The position numbers and the translations under genes were made by a program. A DNA stretch of 64,000 nucleotides from Rhodothermales bacterium. GTDB taxonomy: Bacteria > Bacteroidota > Rhodothermia > Rhodothermales > JAHQVL01. The notes beneath the pieces are model-generated. The model saw only the letters and a list, made by a program, of their open reading frames with translations, was not told where the DNA came from and ran no database searches. Below are positions 42,402-51,294 of the stretch, in pieces. The stretch lies in the NCBI GenBank assembly GCA_041391505.1, contig JAWKNW010000013.1:62001-126000 (forward strand). The letters are read 5' to 3'. Within the stretch, counting starts at the first letter, position 1, and the number at the start of each line of letters is the position of its first letter.

Positions 42402-43385
42402 ATGGAACGCCTGGCCATCTTTTACATCGTTATCCTCTTCTTTGCGCCTCATGACTCGATCGCCCAATCGCGGTACGATCCGCTGGCGCGTCCTGCAGGC
42501 GCCGATCCTTCGTTCGTCGATCTGATGATCCGCGACGACGCGCGCAGCCGGGATATCCCGATGCGGGTCTACCTCCCGGCCGACCGCCAGCCCGCCCCCG
42601 TGGTGCTGTTCAGCCACGGCCTCGGCGGATCGCGTGAAAATGGCGCCTATCTGGGCGAGCACTGGGCGGCGCGAGGGTATGTCGTCGTCTTTATGCAGCA
42701 TGCGGGGAGCGACGAGGGCGTGTGGAAGGGAAAGCGTGCGAGGCAGGCCTTGAAGGACGCGCGAAAGGCTGCCAACGCCGAAAACCTGAAGCTCCGCATT
42801 CAGGATGTACACCGCGTGCTGGACCAGCTGCATGCCTGGCAGCGTGTGCCCGAGCATCCACTCGCCGGCCGGCTGGATCTGGAGCATGTCGCCATGTCCG
42901 GCCATTCGTTCGGCGCCATCACCACCCAGGCCGTGAGCGGGCAGGCCTTCCCGGGGCAGTCTCTGGACGCCCGAGATGCCCGGATCGATGCGGCGGTCAT
43001 TTTCAGTCCGAGCGCCCCCCGGCGCGGGAGTCCGGAGGCCGCGTTCGGAGCGGTTCAGACGCCCTGGATGTTGATGACGGGGACCGAAGATACCGCGCCG
43101 ATCGGCGACATCGAGCTCGGCGACCGGCTGGCCGTGTACCCGGCGCTGCCCCCGGGCGATAAATACGAGGTCGTGCTCGACGGCGCGGCGCATTCCGCCT
43201 TCTCGAGCAGCGCGCGGCTTCGCGATCGGGCTTCGCGCAATCCGAATCACCACCGGGTCATCCTCGCCCTCAGCACGGCGTTTCTGGACACGTATCTCAA
43301 GGGGGATGCGGCGGCACGGGCATGGCTGATCGGATCGGGGCCCGCCGGCGTGCTGGAGCCGAAAGATCGCTGGCAACACAAATAG
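42402..43385 (+). CDS. Exported alpha/beta hydrolase (dienelactone hydrolase/chlorophyllase-like)
   Basis: This 327-residue protein has a signal peptide (MERLAIFYIVILFFAPHDSIAQ) and an alpha/beta-hydrolase fold: oxyanion turn FSHGLGGSREN, nucleophile Ser in MSGHSFGAIT, an acid candidate in TGTEDTAP and the catalytic His in LDGAAHSAFSS. It is related to platelet-activating-factor acetylhydrolase or chlorophyllase-like enzymes, so an ester is the likely substrate. The start at 42402 gives the signal peptide; upstream open frame is spurious. It is followed after 47 bp by a TIM-barrel isomerase. Confidence 0.86.
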   Translation: MERLAIFYIVILFFAPHDSIAQSRYDPLARPAGADPSFVDLMIRDDARSRDIPMRVYLPADRQPAPVVLFSHGLGGSRENGAYLGEHWAARGYVVVFMQHAGSDEGVWKGKRARQALKDARKAANAENLKLRIQDVHRVLDQLHAWQRVPEHPLAGRLDLEHVAMSGHSFGAITTQAVSGQAFPGQSLDARDARIDAAVIFSPSAPRRGSPEAAFGAVQTPWMLMTGTEDTAPIGDIELGDRLAVYPALPPGDKYEVVLDGAAHSAFSSSARLRDRASRNPNHHRVILALSTAFLDTYLKGDAAARAWLIGSGPAGVLEPKDRWQHK

Positions 43386-43432
43386 ATGCGTATTATCCGG
43401 TCGATCTTCCATCCGTCATTCCGTCCCGATCC

Positions 43433-44302
43433 ATGAACGCCCCTGCCATCCAACCTGAACTTCGCATCTCGCTGGCCGAATGGTCGCTGCATCGCACGAT
43501 CTTTTCCGGAGCGCTGCACCCGCTCGACTTCCCCGTTGTCGCCCGACGCGATTTCGGCATCGATGCCGTCGAATACGTCAACCAGTTTTTTCTGCCGTCG
43601 GACCTATTCGTCGCCGAACTCAAACGGCGTGCTGACGGCGAAGGCGTGCAGAGCCTGTTGATCATGGTGGATGTATGCGGCCGGCTCGGCGACGCCGATG
43701 CGCGTCTCCAGGCCGATGCCGTCGACCGGCACCTCCGCTGGCTGGACGTCGCCGCCGCGCTCGGGTGCTACGCCATCCGTATCAACGCCCGCAGCGACGG
43801 CTCCGCCGAGGAACAGACGCAGCGCATGACCGACGGCCTCCGCCGTCTCGGCGCAGAGGCGGCCGGGCGGGGCCTGTCCGTACTCGTCGAGAACCATGGC
43901 GGTTTTTCGAGCCACGGCGACTGGCTCGCTGGCCTCATGACATCGGTCGATCTCCCCAACGTCGGGACGCTACCGGATTTCGGCAACTGGTACCCGGCCG
44001 ATGAATACGGCGGCCCCACGCCCGTCGGCAAGGCCGGGCTGTATTACGACCGGTATCTCGGGGTCGGAGAGATGATGCCGTTTGCGCTGCGCAGCGTCAG
44101 CGCGAAGTCGTACGCCTTCGACGAGGCCGGCAACGAGACGAGCATCGACTATGCACGGATGGCCGGCGTGATCGCGCACCACGGTTTTTCAGGCTGGGTG
44201 GGCATCGAATACGAAGGCACCGCCCTGCCCGAAACCGAGGGAATCCGCGCCACGAAACGCCTCCTCGAGCGCGTCATCGGCCGGCAGGAACGCGGGATGT
44301 AG
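43433..44302 (+). CDS. Sugar phosphate isomerase/epimerase-like TIM-barrel protein (second copy)
   Basis: This 289-residue protein is of the xylose-isomerase-like TIM barrel family. Probable metal ligands are the Glu in LVENHGGFSSHGDWL, the Asp in GTLPDFGNWYP, a residue in VSAKSYAFDEAGNE and the Glu in WVGIEYEGTALPETEG. It starts LRISLAEWSLHR, a form seen in myo-inositol or ketose isomerases from Bacteroidota and Planctomycetes. Its partner reaction is not evident. It converges on xylB across a 7-bp repeat array. Confidence 0.86.
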   Translation: MNAPAIQPELRISLAEWSLHRTIFSGALHPLDFPVVARRDFGIDAVEYVNQFFLPSDLFVAELKRRADGEGVQSLLIMVDVCGRLGDADARLQADAVDRHLRWLDVAAALGCYAIRINARSDGSAEEQTQRMTDGLRRLGAEAAGRGLSVLVENHGGFSSHGDWLAGLMTSVDLPNVGTLPDFGNWYPADEYGGPTPVGKAGLYYDRYLGVGEMMPFALRSVSAKSYAFDEAGNETSIDYARMAGVIAHHGFSGWVGIEYEGTALPETEGIRATKRLLERVIGRQERGM

Positions 44303-44458
44303 GGGGGTGGGGGGATGCAAGATTTAGGGGGATGCAAGATGCAGGATGCAGGATGTACTCGAGATATCTCCAATATCCTGCATCCAACATCCTGCATCCA
44401 ACTTCCTGCATCCCACTTCCCGCTTCCTGCATCCAACATCCCGCATCCCCCCATCCCT
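44303..44458. repeat. 7-bp repeat array with long dyad between convergent genes
   Basis: The right arm (44376-44452) is eleven uninterrupted heptads, all beginning TCC (TCCTGCA four times, TCCAACA or TCCAACT three times, and TCCCxxx forms). The left arm (44314-44358) holds GATGCAA, GATTTAG, GATGCAA, GATGCAG, GATGCAG and GATGTAC, with one 3-bp phase shift. A perfect 11-bp inverted repeat pairs 44344-44354 with 44375-44385 around a 20-nt loop. The array fills the whole gap between the two stop codons. Confidence 0.9.
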
Positions 44459-45958
44459 TCACGCCATACCGGACAGCGTGTCGTTGATTGGTTTCAGCGC
44501 GGGATACAGCGCCCGGTACTGGTCGTAGTAGAGCGCGTAGGCGGCCACGGATTCTTCGCGGCAGGGGGTGCTTCCGGTGATCCGGATGCATGACCGGGCG
44601 GCGGTGTCGACATCCGGCCACGCGCCGGCGCCCACGCCGGCCAGCAGCGCCGCCCCGTAGGCCGCGCCTTCGGTCGTGTTCACCGTCACCAGCTCTGCCC
44701 CGAGGATGTCGGCCAGGATCTGACGCCAGACGGCGGACTTTGCGCCGCCGCCCGAGATGCGTACCTGACGCGGCGCCGGCAACCCCGAGGTACGTAGCAG
44801 CTCGAAGCTGTCCTTCAGCCCGAAACCGACGCCTTCCAGCACCGAACGCGTCATGTGGTTTCGGGTGTGTCGGACGGTCAGCCCGACGTAGGCGCCCCGC
44901 GCGTACGGGTCGGGATGCGGGGTGCGTTCCCCCGTCAGATAGGGCAGGAAGAGCAGGCCTTCGCTTCCCTCCGGGATGTCGGCTGCCGCGGTGACCAGTT
45001 CCTCGAAATCGATGCCCGGGGCGATGGTGTCGCGATGCCAGCGCAGGCTGCCCGCCGCCGAGAGCATCACGCCCATCATGTGCCATCTGCCGGGAACGGC
45101 GTGGCAGAAACCATGCAGCCGGCCCTCCGGCTCGATCGCCGGCTGGTTCGCGCTGGCGAACACCACGCCGGACGTCCCCAGCGTCAGCGCCACGATGCCT
45201 TCCTCGACCGCCCCGACGCCGACGGCCTGCGCCGCCTGGTCGCCGCCCCCGCCCACGACGGGGATGCCGGCGGGAATCCCGAGCACCGCCGCCGCGTCGG
45301 CGGAAACGCGGCCGGTGATCTCCGGACCCTCATGCGTGTCCGGCAGCCAGTGGCGCGGGATGTCGAGTGCTTCCAGGACGTCGGGCGACCAGTCGCGGCT
45401 GCGGACATCGAGCAGGAGCGTGCCTGCGGCGCCGGCGCGGTCGGTGGCGTAGTCGCCTGTGAGCCGGTAGCGGACATAGTCTTTCGGCAGCAGCATCTGG
45501 GCGATGCGGCTGTAATGCTCCGGCTCGTTGTTGCGCACCCAGAGCACCTTGGGGGCGGTGAAGCCGGTCAGGGCGTCGTTTCCGGTGAGCTGGATCAGCC
45601 GTTCTTTGCCCACGCGCTCGCGGATTTCGTCGCACTCAGCGCCGGTGCGCTGATCGTTCCAGAGCAGCGCCGGCCGGATCACCTCGCCGTGCGCATCCAG
45701 CAGCACCAGGCCGTGCATCTGTCCCGTCAAGCCGATGCCGGCGATCTCCTTCGGGTCGATGCCTGTCTTTCCGATCACCGCGCGCACGCTGTCGACCGTA
45801 CCCTTCCACCAGTAATGCGGGTCCTGCTCGCTCCAGAGCGGGCGAGGCGTATCGTACGGGTATTCGGACGAGGCGACGCCGGCCACTGCGCCGGATTCGT
45901 CCATGATCAGGGCCTTGGTGGCCGTCGTCGAGCTGTCGATACCGATGAAGTAGGGCAT
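44459..45958 (-). CDS. xylB: Xylulokinase-type FGGY carbohydrate kinase
   Basis: This 499-residue kinase has the FGGY features FIGIDSSTTATKALI (ATP phosphate loop), GLTGQMHGLVLLD (sugar-binding), GGGGDQAAQAVGVG and the C-terminal ISGGGAKSAVWRQILAD. The GQMHG motif is typical of D-xylulose kinases. With the sugar isomerase-like genes nearby it could feed a pentose into the pentose phosphate pathway, but a different ketose is possible. The start at 45958 (MPYFIGID) is preferred; an ATG at 46048 reads through a repeat. Confidence 0.92.
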   Translation of the reverse strand: MPYFIGIDSSTTATKALIMDESGAVAGVASSEYPYDTPRPLWSEQDPHYWWKGTVDSVRAVIGKTGIDPKEIAGIGLTGQMHGLVLLDAHGEVIRPALLWNDQRTGAECDEIRERVGKERLIQLTGNDALTGFTAPKVLWVRNNEPEHYSRIAQMLLPKDYVRYRLTGDYATDRAGAAGTLLLDVRSRDWSPDVLEALDIPRHWLPDTHEGPEITGRVSADAAAVLGIPAGIPVVGGGGDQAAQAVGVGAVEEGIVALTLGTSGVVFASANQPAIEPEGRLHGFCHAVPGRWHMMGVMLSAAGSLRWHRDTIAPGIDFEELVTAAADIPEGSEGLLFLPYLTGERTPHPDPYARGAYVGLTVRHTRNHMTRSVLEGVGFGLKDSFELLRTSGLPAPRQVRISGGGAKSAVWRQILADILGAELVTVNTTEGAAYGAALLAGVGAGAWPDVDTAARSCIRITGSTPCREESVAAYALYYDQYRALYPALKPINDTLSGMA

Positions 45959-45963
45959 GGAGG

Positions 45964-46063
45964 GCAGGTTGCAGGTTACGGGTGAGAATAGCACTTCTTT
46001 TCCTTTCGTCATCCCCAACCTGATCGGGGATGACGAGCCACGAGGCAACAGGCAAGGCTCAAA
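45964..46063. repeat. Heptad words flanking a GTCATCCCC hairpin
   Basis: An 11-bp perfect stem pairs 46006-46016 (TCGTCATCCCC) with 46026-46036 (GGGGATGACGA) around a 9-nt loop. On one side GCAGGTT occurs twice in tandem (45964-45977). On the other, CGAGGCA and ACAGGCA are adjacent (46041-46054); these flanks are roughly complementary to each other (GCAGGTTGC against GCAACAGGC). It lies between the S9 peptidase stop and the xylB start. Confidence 0.65.
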
Positions 46064-48886
46064 CTACTTCGCGGTCTCCAGTTCGAGACCGAGCGTTTTT
46101 CCCTTCATGGTGGCGGGTATGCCCTCGCTCATCCAGGCTGGCTCCGGGGCGTCCAGGAGGTAATGATCGAAAAACTGCTGCATCCGGATCGCGAAGTCGC
46201 GTTTGTTCGGGTATTTCTGGAGGCCGTGCGGTTCGCCGTTGTAGTTGAGCATCCAGACCGGCTTCCCGAGCCGGCGGAGGGCGACAAAAAACTCGATGCC
46301 CTGGTACCACGGCACGGCGCCGTCGGCGTCGTTGTGCATCATCAGCAGGGGTGTCTCGATCTTGTCCGCCTGAAACAGGGGCGAGTTGTCGATGTAGCGG
46401 AGCGGGTAGTCCCAGAGCGTCCCGCCGATCCGGCTCTGGGTGCGCTCGTACTGGAACATGCGGCTCATGCCTGTCTCCCACCGGATGCCGCCATAGGCGC
46501 TCGTCATGTTGGACACGGGCGCGCCGGCCTCGGCGGCTCGGAAGATGTTGGTTTCCGTGATCATGTAGGCGATCTGGTACCCGCCCCAGCTGTGCCCCTG
46601 GACGCCGATCCGCTCCGGATCGACAAAGCCGGCCGCGATGAGGCTCGTCACGCCCGGGATCACCGCGTTCAGTGCACTCTCGCCGGGGTATCCGATCCGG
46701 TAGACGATGTCCGGCACGAACACCAGGTACCCGCGGCTCGCGTAGAACGTAAAGTTGATGGACGAGCGGCTGGTGGCCGGCGCGTTGTGGGCGTTGAGGT
46801 TGTCCGACATCCGCTCATAAAAATAGACCATCATCGGGTATTTCTTCGAGGGATCGAAATCCTCTGGTTTGTAGAGGATGCCTTCGAGCGGCAGACCGTC
46901 ATTCGAGGTCCAGGAAACCAGTTCCGCCGTGCCCCAGCGATAGCCGGCCTGCTGCGGATTGGCGTCGCTGACCTTGCGCGGGTCGCCGAGGCTGAGATTG
47001 CTCGCCCACAGGTCGGGGAATTCGCCGAAGTTCTCGCGGGAATACAGCAACCGTTCCGCGTCGCGCGCCTTCACCGGCGTGCCGAAGCGCCATCCTCCCA
47101 TGACGAGCGGCGCCGGCCGCTGGCTTTTGCGGGCGTCGAGCCGGTAGAAGCCGCCGTCCTTCGTCGTTTCGTCGAATGCACTCAGCAGGATAGGCGCGGC
47201 GAGATCGACGGCCGGCATGTCGGGGTCCAGCCGGATGGCGCGCAAGCGCAGGTGCGCTTCCCGCCCGAGGCCGGCGGTGAGGTTTACCGGTGCGTCCTGG
47301 CCGTCGGGGTCGACGGACCAGACATCGTTTTTGTCGTACACGAGGAATGCCGCGTCGTCCGTCGACCAGCCCGCCGAGCCGTAAGGGGAGGGCGCCATCG
47401 GACGATCGTTCGTCTCGTCGTCGACCGGAAAGGGGATGCCGGCCGTCAGGTTCACGACACGACCGCCCTCGACGCTCCGGCCAAACCAGTGCCGGGCCTT
47501 TCCATCCCACCAGTAGACATACTTCGCAGCCGGCGACAGCGCGGCGCGCGACCCGATTTGCATCGCCACCATCTCGCGGCGGCCGGTGCCGACATCGATG
47601 AGGTAGGCATCGTAATAGGAATCGTCCCACGAAACCAGCTGGCGGTACGGGATATCCGACAGGCCGATCGCCACGTCCGCATCGCCCCGGTCACCAACCG
47701 TGACATCCGGCACGACGGCGGTGCCCAGCTGGACGATACGGCGCGCTTCCAATAGCACGACCGCTGTGTAGGCGCGTTTGAGTTCTCGATCCCGCTGAAC
47801 CAGCTGCATCGGCTGGAGGAGCGGGTCCCGCCAGTTCCATACGTCGAGCCGGGGCTGCTCTTCATCGAGCGGCTCTTCTTCAGGTTCGGGCGCGGGGCGG
47901 GGGGCAGTGCCAAAGAGAAGGCGGGAGCCCGATTCGGAAAACGCCGGCTCCCGATCCACGCTCACCCACCAGTCCGCCGGCATCCCCGCGGAGTCCGCCG
48001 CCGCCAGCGCCTCGACGCCGCCGGCGGGTGTCCACCGGTAGAGCGTGAAGCCGGGCTGATCGGCGTCGAAGTCGTCGCGGTTCGACAAAAACGCGAGCTG
48101 CTCGCCGGCCTTGTCGAACACCGGTTTTTCGTAGTCGCCGGGGCCGGCCAGGATGGGCGTCACGACGCCCGTGGCCGTTTCTATCACCGACAGGCCGTCG
48201 TGCGAGCCGTCTTTCGTCTCGGTGGCCGCGGCCAACCAGCGGCCGTCCGGAGAAAAGGCATAGGCGAGCACATCGTCGATCACGGTTTCGTCCGCCGTTT
48301 CCAGACGGCGAAGCACGAGGGGCTTGCCGGCCTGGCGCTCCTTTTTACTGGACGAAGGCTTCGCCGCGGTCGTGTCGGTTTTCGCCGAATCCGGGCTGGC
48401 CTCGGGGGCGTCGGCCAGGAGGTACGCGACCCAGCCGGCGGCTTTTTCGGGCAGCTTATAGGACGTCACGCCCGGGATGCGCACGACCGCGCCGGTCGCG
48501 GTGTCCAGCAGGCCGAGATCGTCTCGAGGGAGGTCATCCCCCTTTTTGCCGGCGCGTTTGGCGGCGCGGACGGAATCGAGCGGCGGTTTGATGAGGAAGG
48601 CCACGTACTGCGCGTCCTCCGTGAACGCGGCGTTGTCCGCGAACGGGATCGTATGCGAGGCGTTGCCGTCGAGCGCGTCCACGACGAGGCGGGAATCGCC
48701 GTCCTCCGGCGCCAGCGTATGCAGTGCCCATCTGCCGTCGTTCGAGAGCGCCCGCGAGGTGATGCGGTTCCAGACGTCGTAGGCGTCGTGGTCGAGCGGC
48801 CGGCGGTCGGACTGGCCAAAAAGTACGGTAGGATGCGCGAGCGCGAGCACAAAAAGCCCGATGGCGGCGCCTCTAAAAAAACGCAT
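46064..48886 (-). CDS. Exported S9-family (prolyl oligopeptidase-like) peptidase
   Basis: This 940-residue secreted peptidase has a signal peptide (MRFFRGAAIGLFVLALAHP, cleaved near FGQ), a long N-terminal beta-propeller made of WD-like strands and a C-terminal alpha/beta-hydrolase domain. The catalytic Ser is S766 in GVQGHSWGGYQ. The Asp is probably in HNDADGAVPWYQG and the His in GEPHGLQKY. A proline/glutamate- and lysine-rich insertion lies at about residues 165-190. Such enzymes cut short peptides after proline or other residues in the periplasm or outside the cell. The start at 48886 gives the signal peptide. Confidence 0.92.
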   Translation of the reverse strand: MRFFRGAAIGLFVLALAHPTVLFGQSDRRPLDHDAYDVWNRITSRALSNDGRWALHTLAPEDGDSRLVVDALDGNASHTIPFADNAAFTEDAQYVAFLIKPPLDSVRAAKRAGKKGDDLPRDDLGLLDTATGAVVRIPGVTSYKLPEKAAGWVAYLLADAPEASPDSAKTDTTAAKPSSSKKERQAGKPLVLRRLETADETVIDDVLAYAFSPDGRWLAAATETKDGSHDGLSVIETATGVVTPILAGPGDYEKPVFDKAGEQLAFLSNRDDFDADQPGFTLYRWTPAGGVEALAAADSAGMPADWWVSVDREPAFSESGSRLLFGTAPRPAPEPEEEPLDEEQPRLDVWNWRDPLLQPMQLVQRDRELKRAYTAVVLLEARRIVQLGTAVVPDVTVGDRGDADVAIGLSDIPYRQLVSWDDSYYDAYLIDVGTGRREMVAMQIGSRAALSPAAKYVYWWDGKARHWFGRSVEGGRVVNLTAGIPFPVDDETNDRPMAPSPYGSAGWSTDDAAFLVYDKNDVWSVDPDGQDAPVNLTAGLGREAHLRLRAIRLDPDMPAVDLAAPILLSAFDETTKDGGFYRLDARKSQRPAPLVMGGWRFGTPVKARDAERLLYSRENFGEFPDLWASNLSLGDPRKVSDANPQQAGYRWGTAELVSWTSNDGLPLEGILYKPEDFDPSKKYPMMVYFYERMSDNLNAHNAPATSRSSINFTFYASRGYLVFVPDIVYRIGYPGESALNAVIPGVTSLIAAGFVDPERIGVQGHSWGGYQIAYMITETNIFRAAEAGAPVSNMTSAYGGIRWETGMSRMFQYERTQSRIGGTLWDYPLRYIDNSPLFQADKIETPLLMMHNDADGAVPWYQGIEFFVALRRLGKPVWMLNYNGEPHGLQKYPNKRDFAIRMQQFFDHYLLDAPEPAWMSEGIPATMKGKTLGLELETAK

Positions 48887-49045
48887 GCTATAAGCGGGTT
48901 GGGTGGGATCGGGATGCGAGCAGGAATATATCGCGCCGTGCCGATTAATGCGCGCCCCGTGCGCCAAACGGGCCGGCTTCGATTGCACTTCAAAAGATCC
49001 TATATTGGAGGCCGATCACCCTGTATCCGCATCCCCTGCTACCCG

Positions 49046-50059
49046 ATGAAATCGATCGTCCTCGAGGCCCCCGGTCAGTTTCGGTTTGATGAACGTCCCG
49101 ATCCGAGCCCGAAAGGGAGCGGCGACGCGCTCGTCCGGGTGCGACGGATCGGGGTGTGCGGCACCGACCTGCACGCCTATCGGGGTGATCAGCCGTTTTT
49201 CGCGTATCCGCGGGTGCTGGGTCACGAACTCGGCGTCGAAGTCGTCGCAAGCGCCAGCGATCGGGTTCGGCCGGGCGACTACGGCGCGGTGGAGCCCTAC
49301 CTGCATTGCGGCGTATGCCGGCCCTGCCGCGAGGGCCGCACCAACTGCTGTTCGAAGCTTTCCGTGCTGGGCGTCCACCAGGACGGCGGCCTGTGCGATT
49401 ACCTCGTGGTCCCGGCGTCCAAGCTCCACGTCTCCGCCATGTTGCCGCTGGAGCATCTTGCGCTGGTGGAGATGCTGGGCATCGGGGCGCACGCGGTGGC
49501 GCGCGCCGGCATCACCGCGCAGGATCAGGTGCTGGTGATCGGGGCCGGTCCCATCGGGCTCTCCGCCATCCAGTTTGCCCGCCTGGTCGGCGCCGATGTC
49601 GTGGTGATGGAGACGAACCCGGACCGCATGGCGTTCTGCAAGCGGTTCATGGACGTGCGCGGCTGCGTCGCCGCCGGCGACGACGCCGAGCGGTGCCTCC
49701 GCGAACAGTTCGACGGCGACCTGCCCGGCGTCGTCCTCGACGCCACCGGAAACCGGCATGCCATGGCGAACGCGTTTTCGCTGGTCGACTCGGGCGGGAG
49801 ACTCGTCTTGATCGGCCTCTTCATCGGCGAGCTGGCGTTCTACGATCCCGAATTTCATCGCAAGGAGCTCACGCTCCTCAGCAGCCGCAACGCCACCGCC
49901 GCCGACTTCGCCTATGTGATCCGGATGCTCGAATCGGGCAAGATCAACCTGAACCCGTGGATCACGCACCGCGTGGGGTTCGACGACGTCATCGACGCCT
50001 TTCCCACGTTTGTCGATCCGGCGGAAGGCGTGATCAAGGCCATGATCGACCTCGATTGA
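49046..50059 (+). CDS. Zinc-dependent alcohol/polyol dehydrogenase
   Basis: This 337-residue medium-chain dehydrogenase has the catalytic-zinc GHELGVEVV segment, a Cys in GVCGTDLHAY, a structural zinc cluster CGVCRPCREGRTNCC and the NAD-binding GAGPIGLSAIQFA. Relatives include sorbitol, threonine and L-galactonate or rhamnonate-type dehydrogenases. The start at 49046 is chosen because the longer upstream frame is antisense to the S9 peptidase. The substrate is not evident; sugar-related neighbours on the other strand suggest a polyol or aldonate. Confidence 0.9.
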   Translation: MKSIVLEAPGQFRFDERPDPSPKGSGDALVRVRRIGVCGTDLHAYRGDQPFFAYPRVLGHELGVEVVASASDRVRPGDYGAVEPYLHCGVCRPCREGRTNCCSKLSVLGVHQDGGLCDYLVVPASKLHVSAMLPLEHLALVEMLGIGAHAVARAGITAQDQVLVIGAGPIGLSAIQFARLVGADVVVMETNPDRMAFCKRFMDVRGCVAAGDDAERCLREQFDGDLPGVVLDATGNRHAMANAFSLVDSGGRLVLIGLFIGELAFYDPEFHRKELTLLSSRNATAADFAYVIRMLESGKINLNPWITHRVGFDDVIDAFPTFVDPAEGVIKAMIDLD

Positions 50060-50264
50060 GCCACGCCGCGTTCCGGCCTTTTCCCGCCGGCTCCGGCAGG
50101 GGGCGGCGACCCCCGGGCCGGCACACCGAACCTCGACCGGGTCCGCAAAATTCTGAAATCGCGGGCGAAACTAAAGCGACCGCGTTCCGTTTTTAGCCGC
50201 GCTCTCACCCACTTCGTTCCAACCCAAAGGCGGGGGAACACTCCGCGCTTCAGGTGTCTGCCCG

Positions 50265-51281
50265 ATGCAAACGTCTATCGCCCATTTTCTCGAGCATCAC
50301 TACCGCCATTTCAACGCCGCGGCGCTGGTCGACGCCGCCAAGGCCTACGTCGACCATGTCGACCAGGGTGGGGCGATGATGGTGACGCTGGCCGGCGCCA
50401 TGAGCACGGCCGAACTCGGGCTTTCGCTCGCCGAAATGATCCGGAAGGATCTCGTCCACATCATCTGCTGCACCGGCGCGAACCTGGAGGAAGACCTGTT
50501 CAACCTGGTCGCGCACGACTACTACGTGCGCATTCCGAACTACCGCGACCTGACGCCGGCCGATGAGGAAAAACTGCTCGATCGCCACCTGAACCGCGTC
50601 ACGGACACCTGTATCCCGGAAGAAGAGGCCATCCGGCGTCTGGAGAAGGCGGTCCTGAAGGAATGGCAGGACGCCGACCGCAAGGGCGAGCAGTACTTCC
50701 CGCACGAGTTCATGTACCGCGTCATACGGAGCGGCGCGCTCGAACAGTATCACCAGATCGACGTCAAGGACAGCTGGCTCGTCGCGGCCTGCGAAAAGAA
50801 CCTGCCGATCATCGTCCCCGGATGGGAGGACTCGACGCTGGGCAACATCTACGCCGCGCATTGCATCGAGGGCGACGTCAAGAACGTGCATACCGTACGT
50901 TCGGGCATCGAATATATGATGATGCTCGCCTCCCTCTACCAGAAAGAAACGAAGGAACGGACGGTCGGCTTCTTCCAGATCGGCGGCGGCATCGCCGGCG
51001 ACTTCCCGATCTGCGTCGTGCCCATGCTCCATCAGGACCTGCAGCGCACCGAGGTGCCGCTCTGGGGGTACTTCTGCCAGATCAGCGACTCCACGACCAG
51101 CTACGGGTCGTATTCGGGCGCTGTCCCGAACGAAAAGATCACCTGGGGCAAGCTGGGCGTCGATACGCCCCGCTTCGTCATCGAATCCGATGCGACGGTC
51201 GTCGCCCCGTTGATCTTCGCCTACGTGCTCGAACGCTCGTCGGTCGCTGCGGCGGCCGCGGGCATCTCGCTCTCCGCTTAA
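50265..51281 (+). CDS. Deoxyhypusine synthase-like (possible homospermidine synthase) protein
   Basis: This 338-residue protein belongs to the deoxyhypusine synthase family, which transfers an aminobutyl group from a polyamine using NAD and a catalytic lysine. The lysine-bearing motif is kept: SGAVPNEKITWGKLGVD, with K296 in WGK. NAD-site motifs HIICCTGANLEEDLF and GGGIAGDFPICVVP are also present. Bacteria lack eIF5A, so the true acceptor is probably putrescine (giving homospermidine) or another small amine. It begins a four-gene run with speA, aguB and aguA (13-bp gap to speA), strong context for polyamine synthesis. Confidence 0.9.
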   Translation: MQTSIAHFLEHHYRHFNAAALVDAAKAYVDHVDQGGAMMVTLAGAMSTAELGLSLAEMIRKDLVHIICCTGANLEEDLFNLVAHDYYVRIPNYRDLTPADEEKLLDRHLNRVTDTCIPEEEAIRRLEKAVLKEWQDADRKGEQYFPHEFMYRVIRSGALEQYHQIDVKDSWLVAACEKNLPIIVPGWEDSTLGNIYAAHCIEGDVKNVHTVRSGIEYMMMLASLYQKETKERTVGFFQIGGGIAGDFPICVVPMLHQDLQRTEVPLWGYFCQISDSTTSYGSYSGAVPNEKITWGKLGVDTPRFVIESDATVVAPLIFAYVLERSSVAAAAAGISLSA

Positions 51282-51294
51282 CCCACAAACGAGA

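Noticed and set aside
44303..44458. CRISPR array
   Set aside because: The repeats are 7 bp and contiguous, without spacers of constant length, and no cas gene is present.
48200..49045. N-terminal extension of the zinc alcohol dehydrogenase
   Set aside because: It is antisense to the S9 peptidase and repeat-free; MKSIVLEAPG at 49046 is the normal start for the family.
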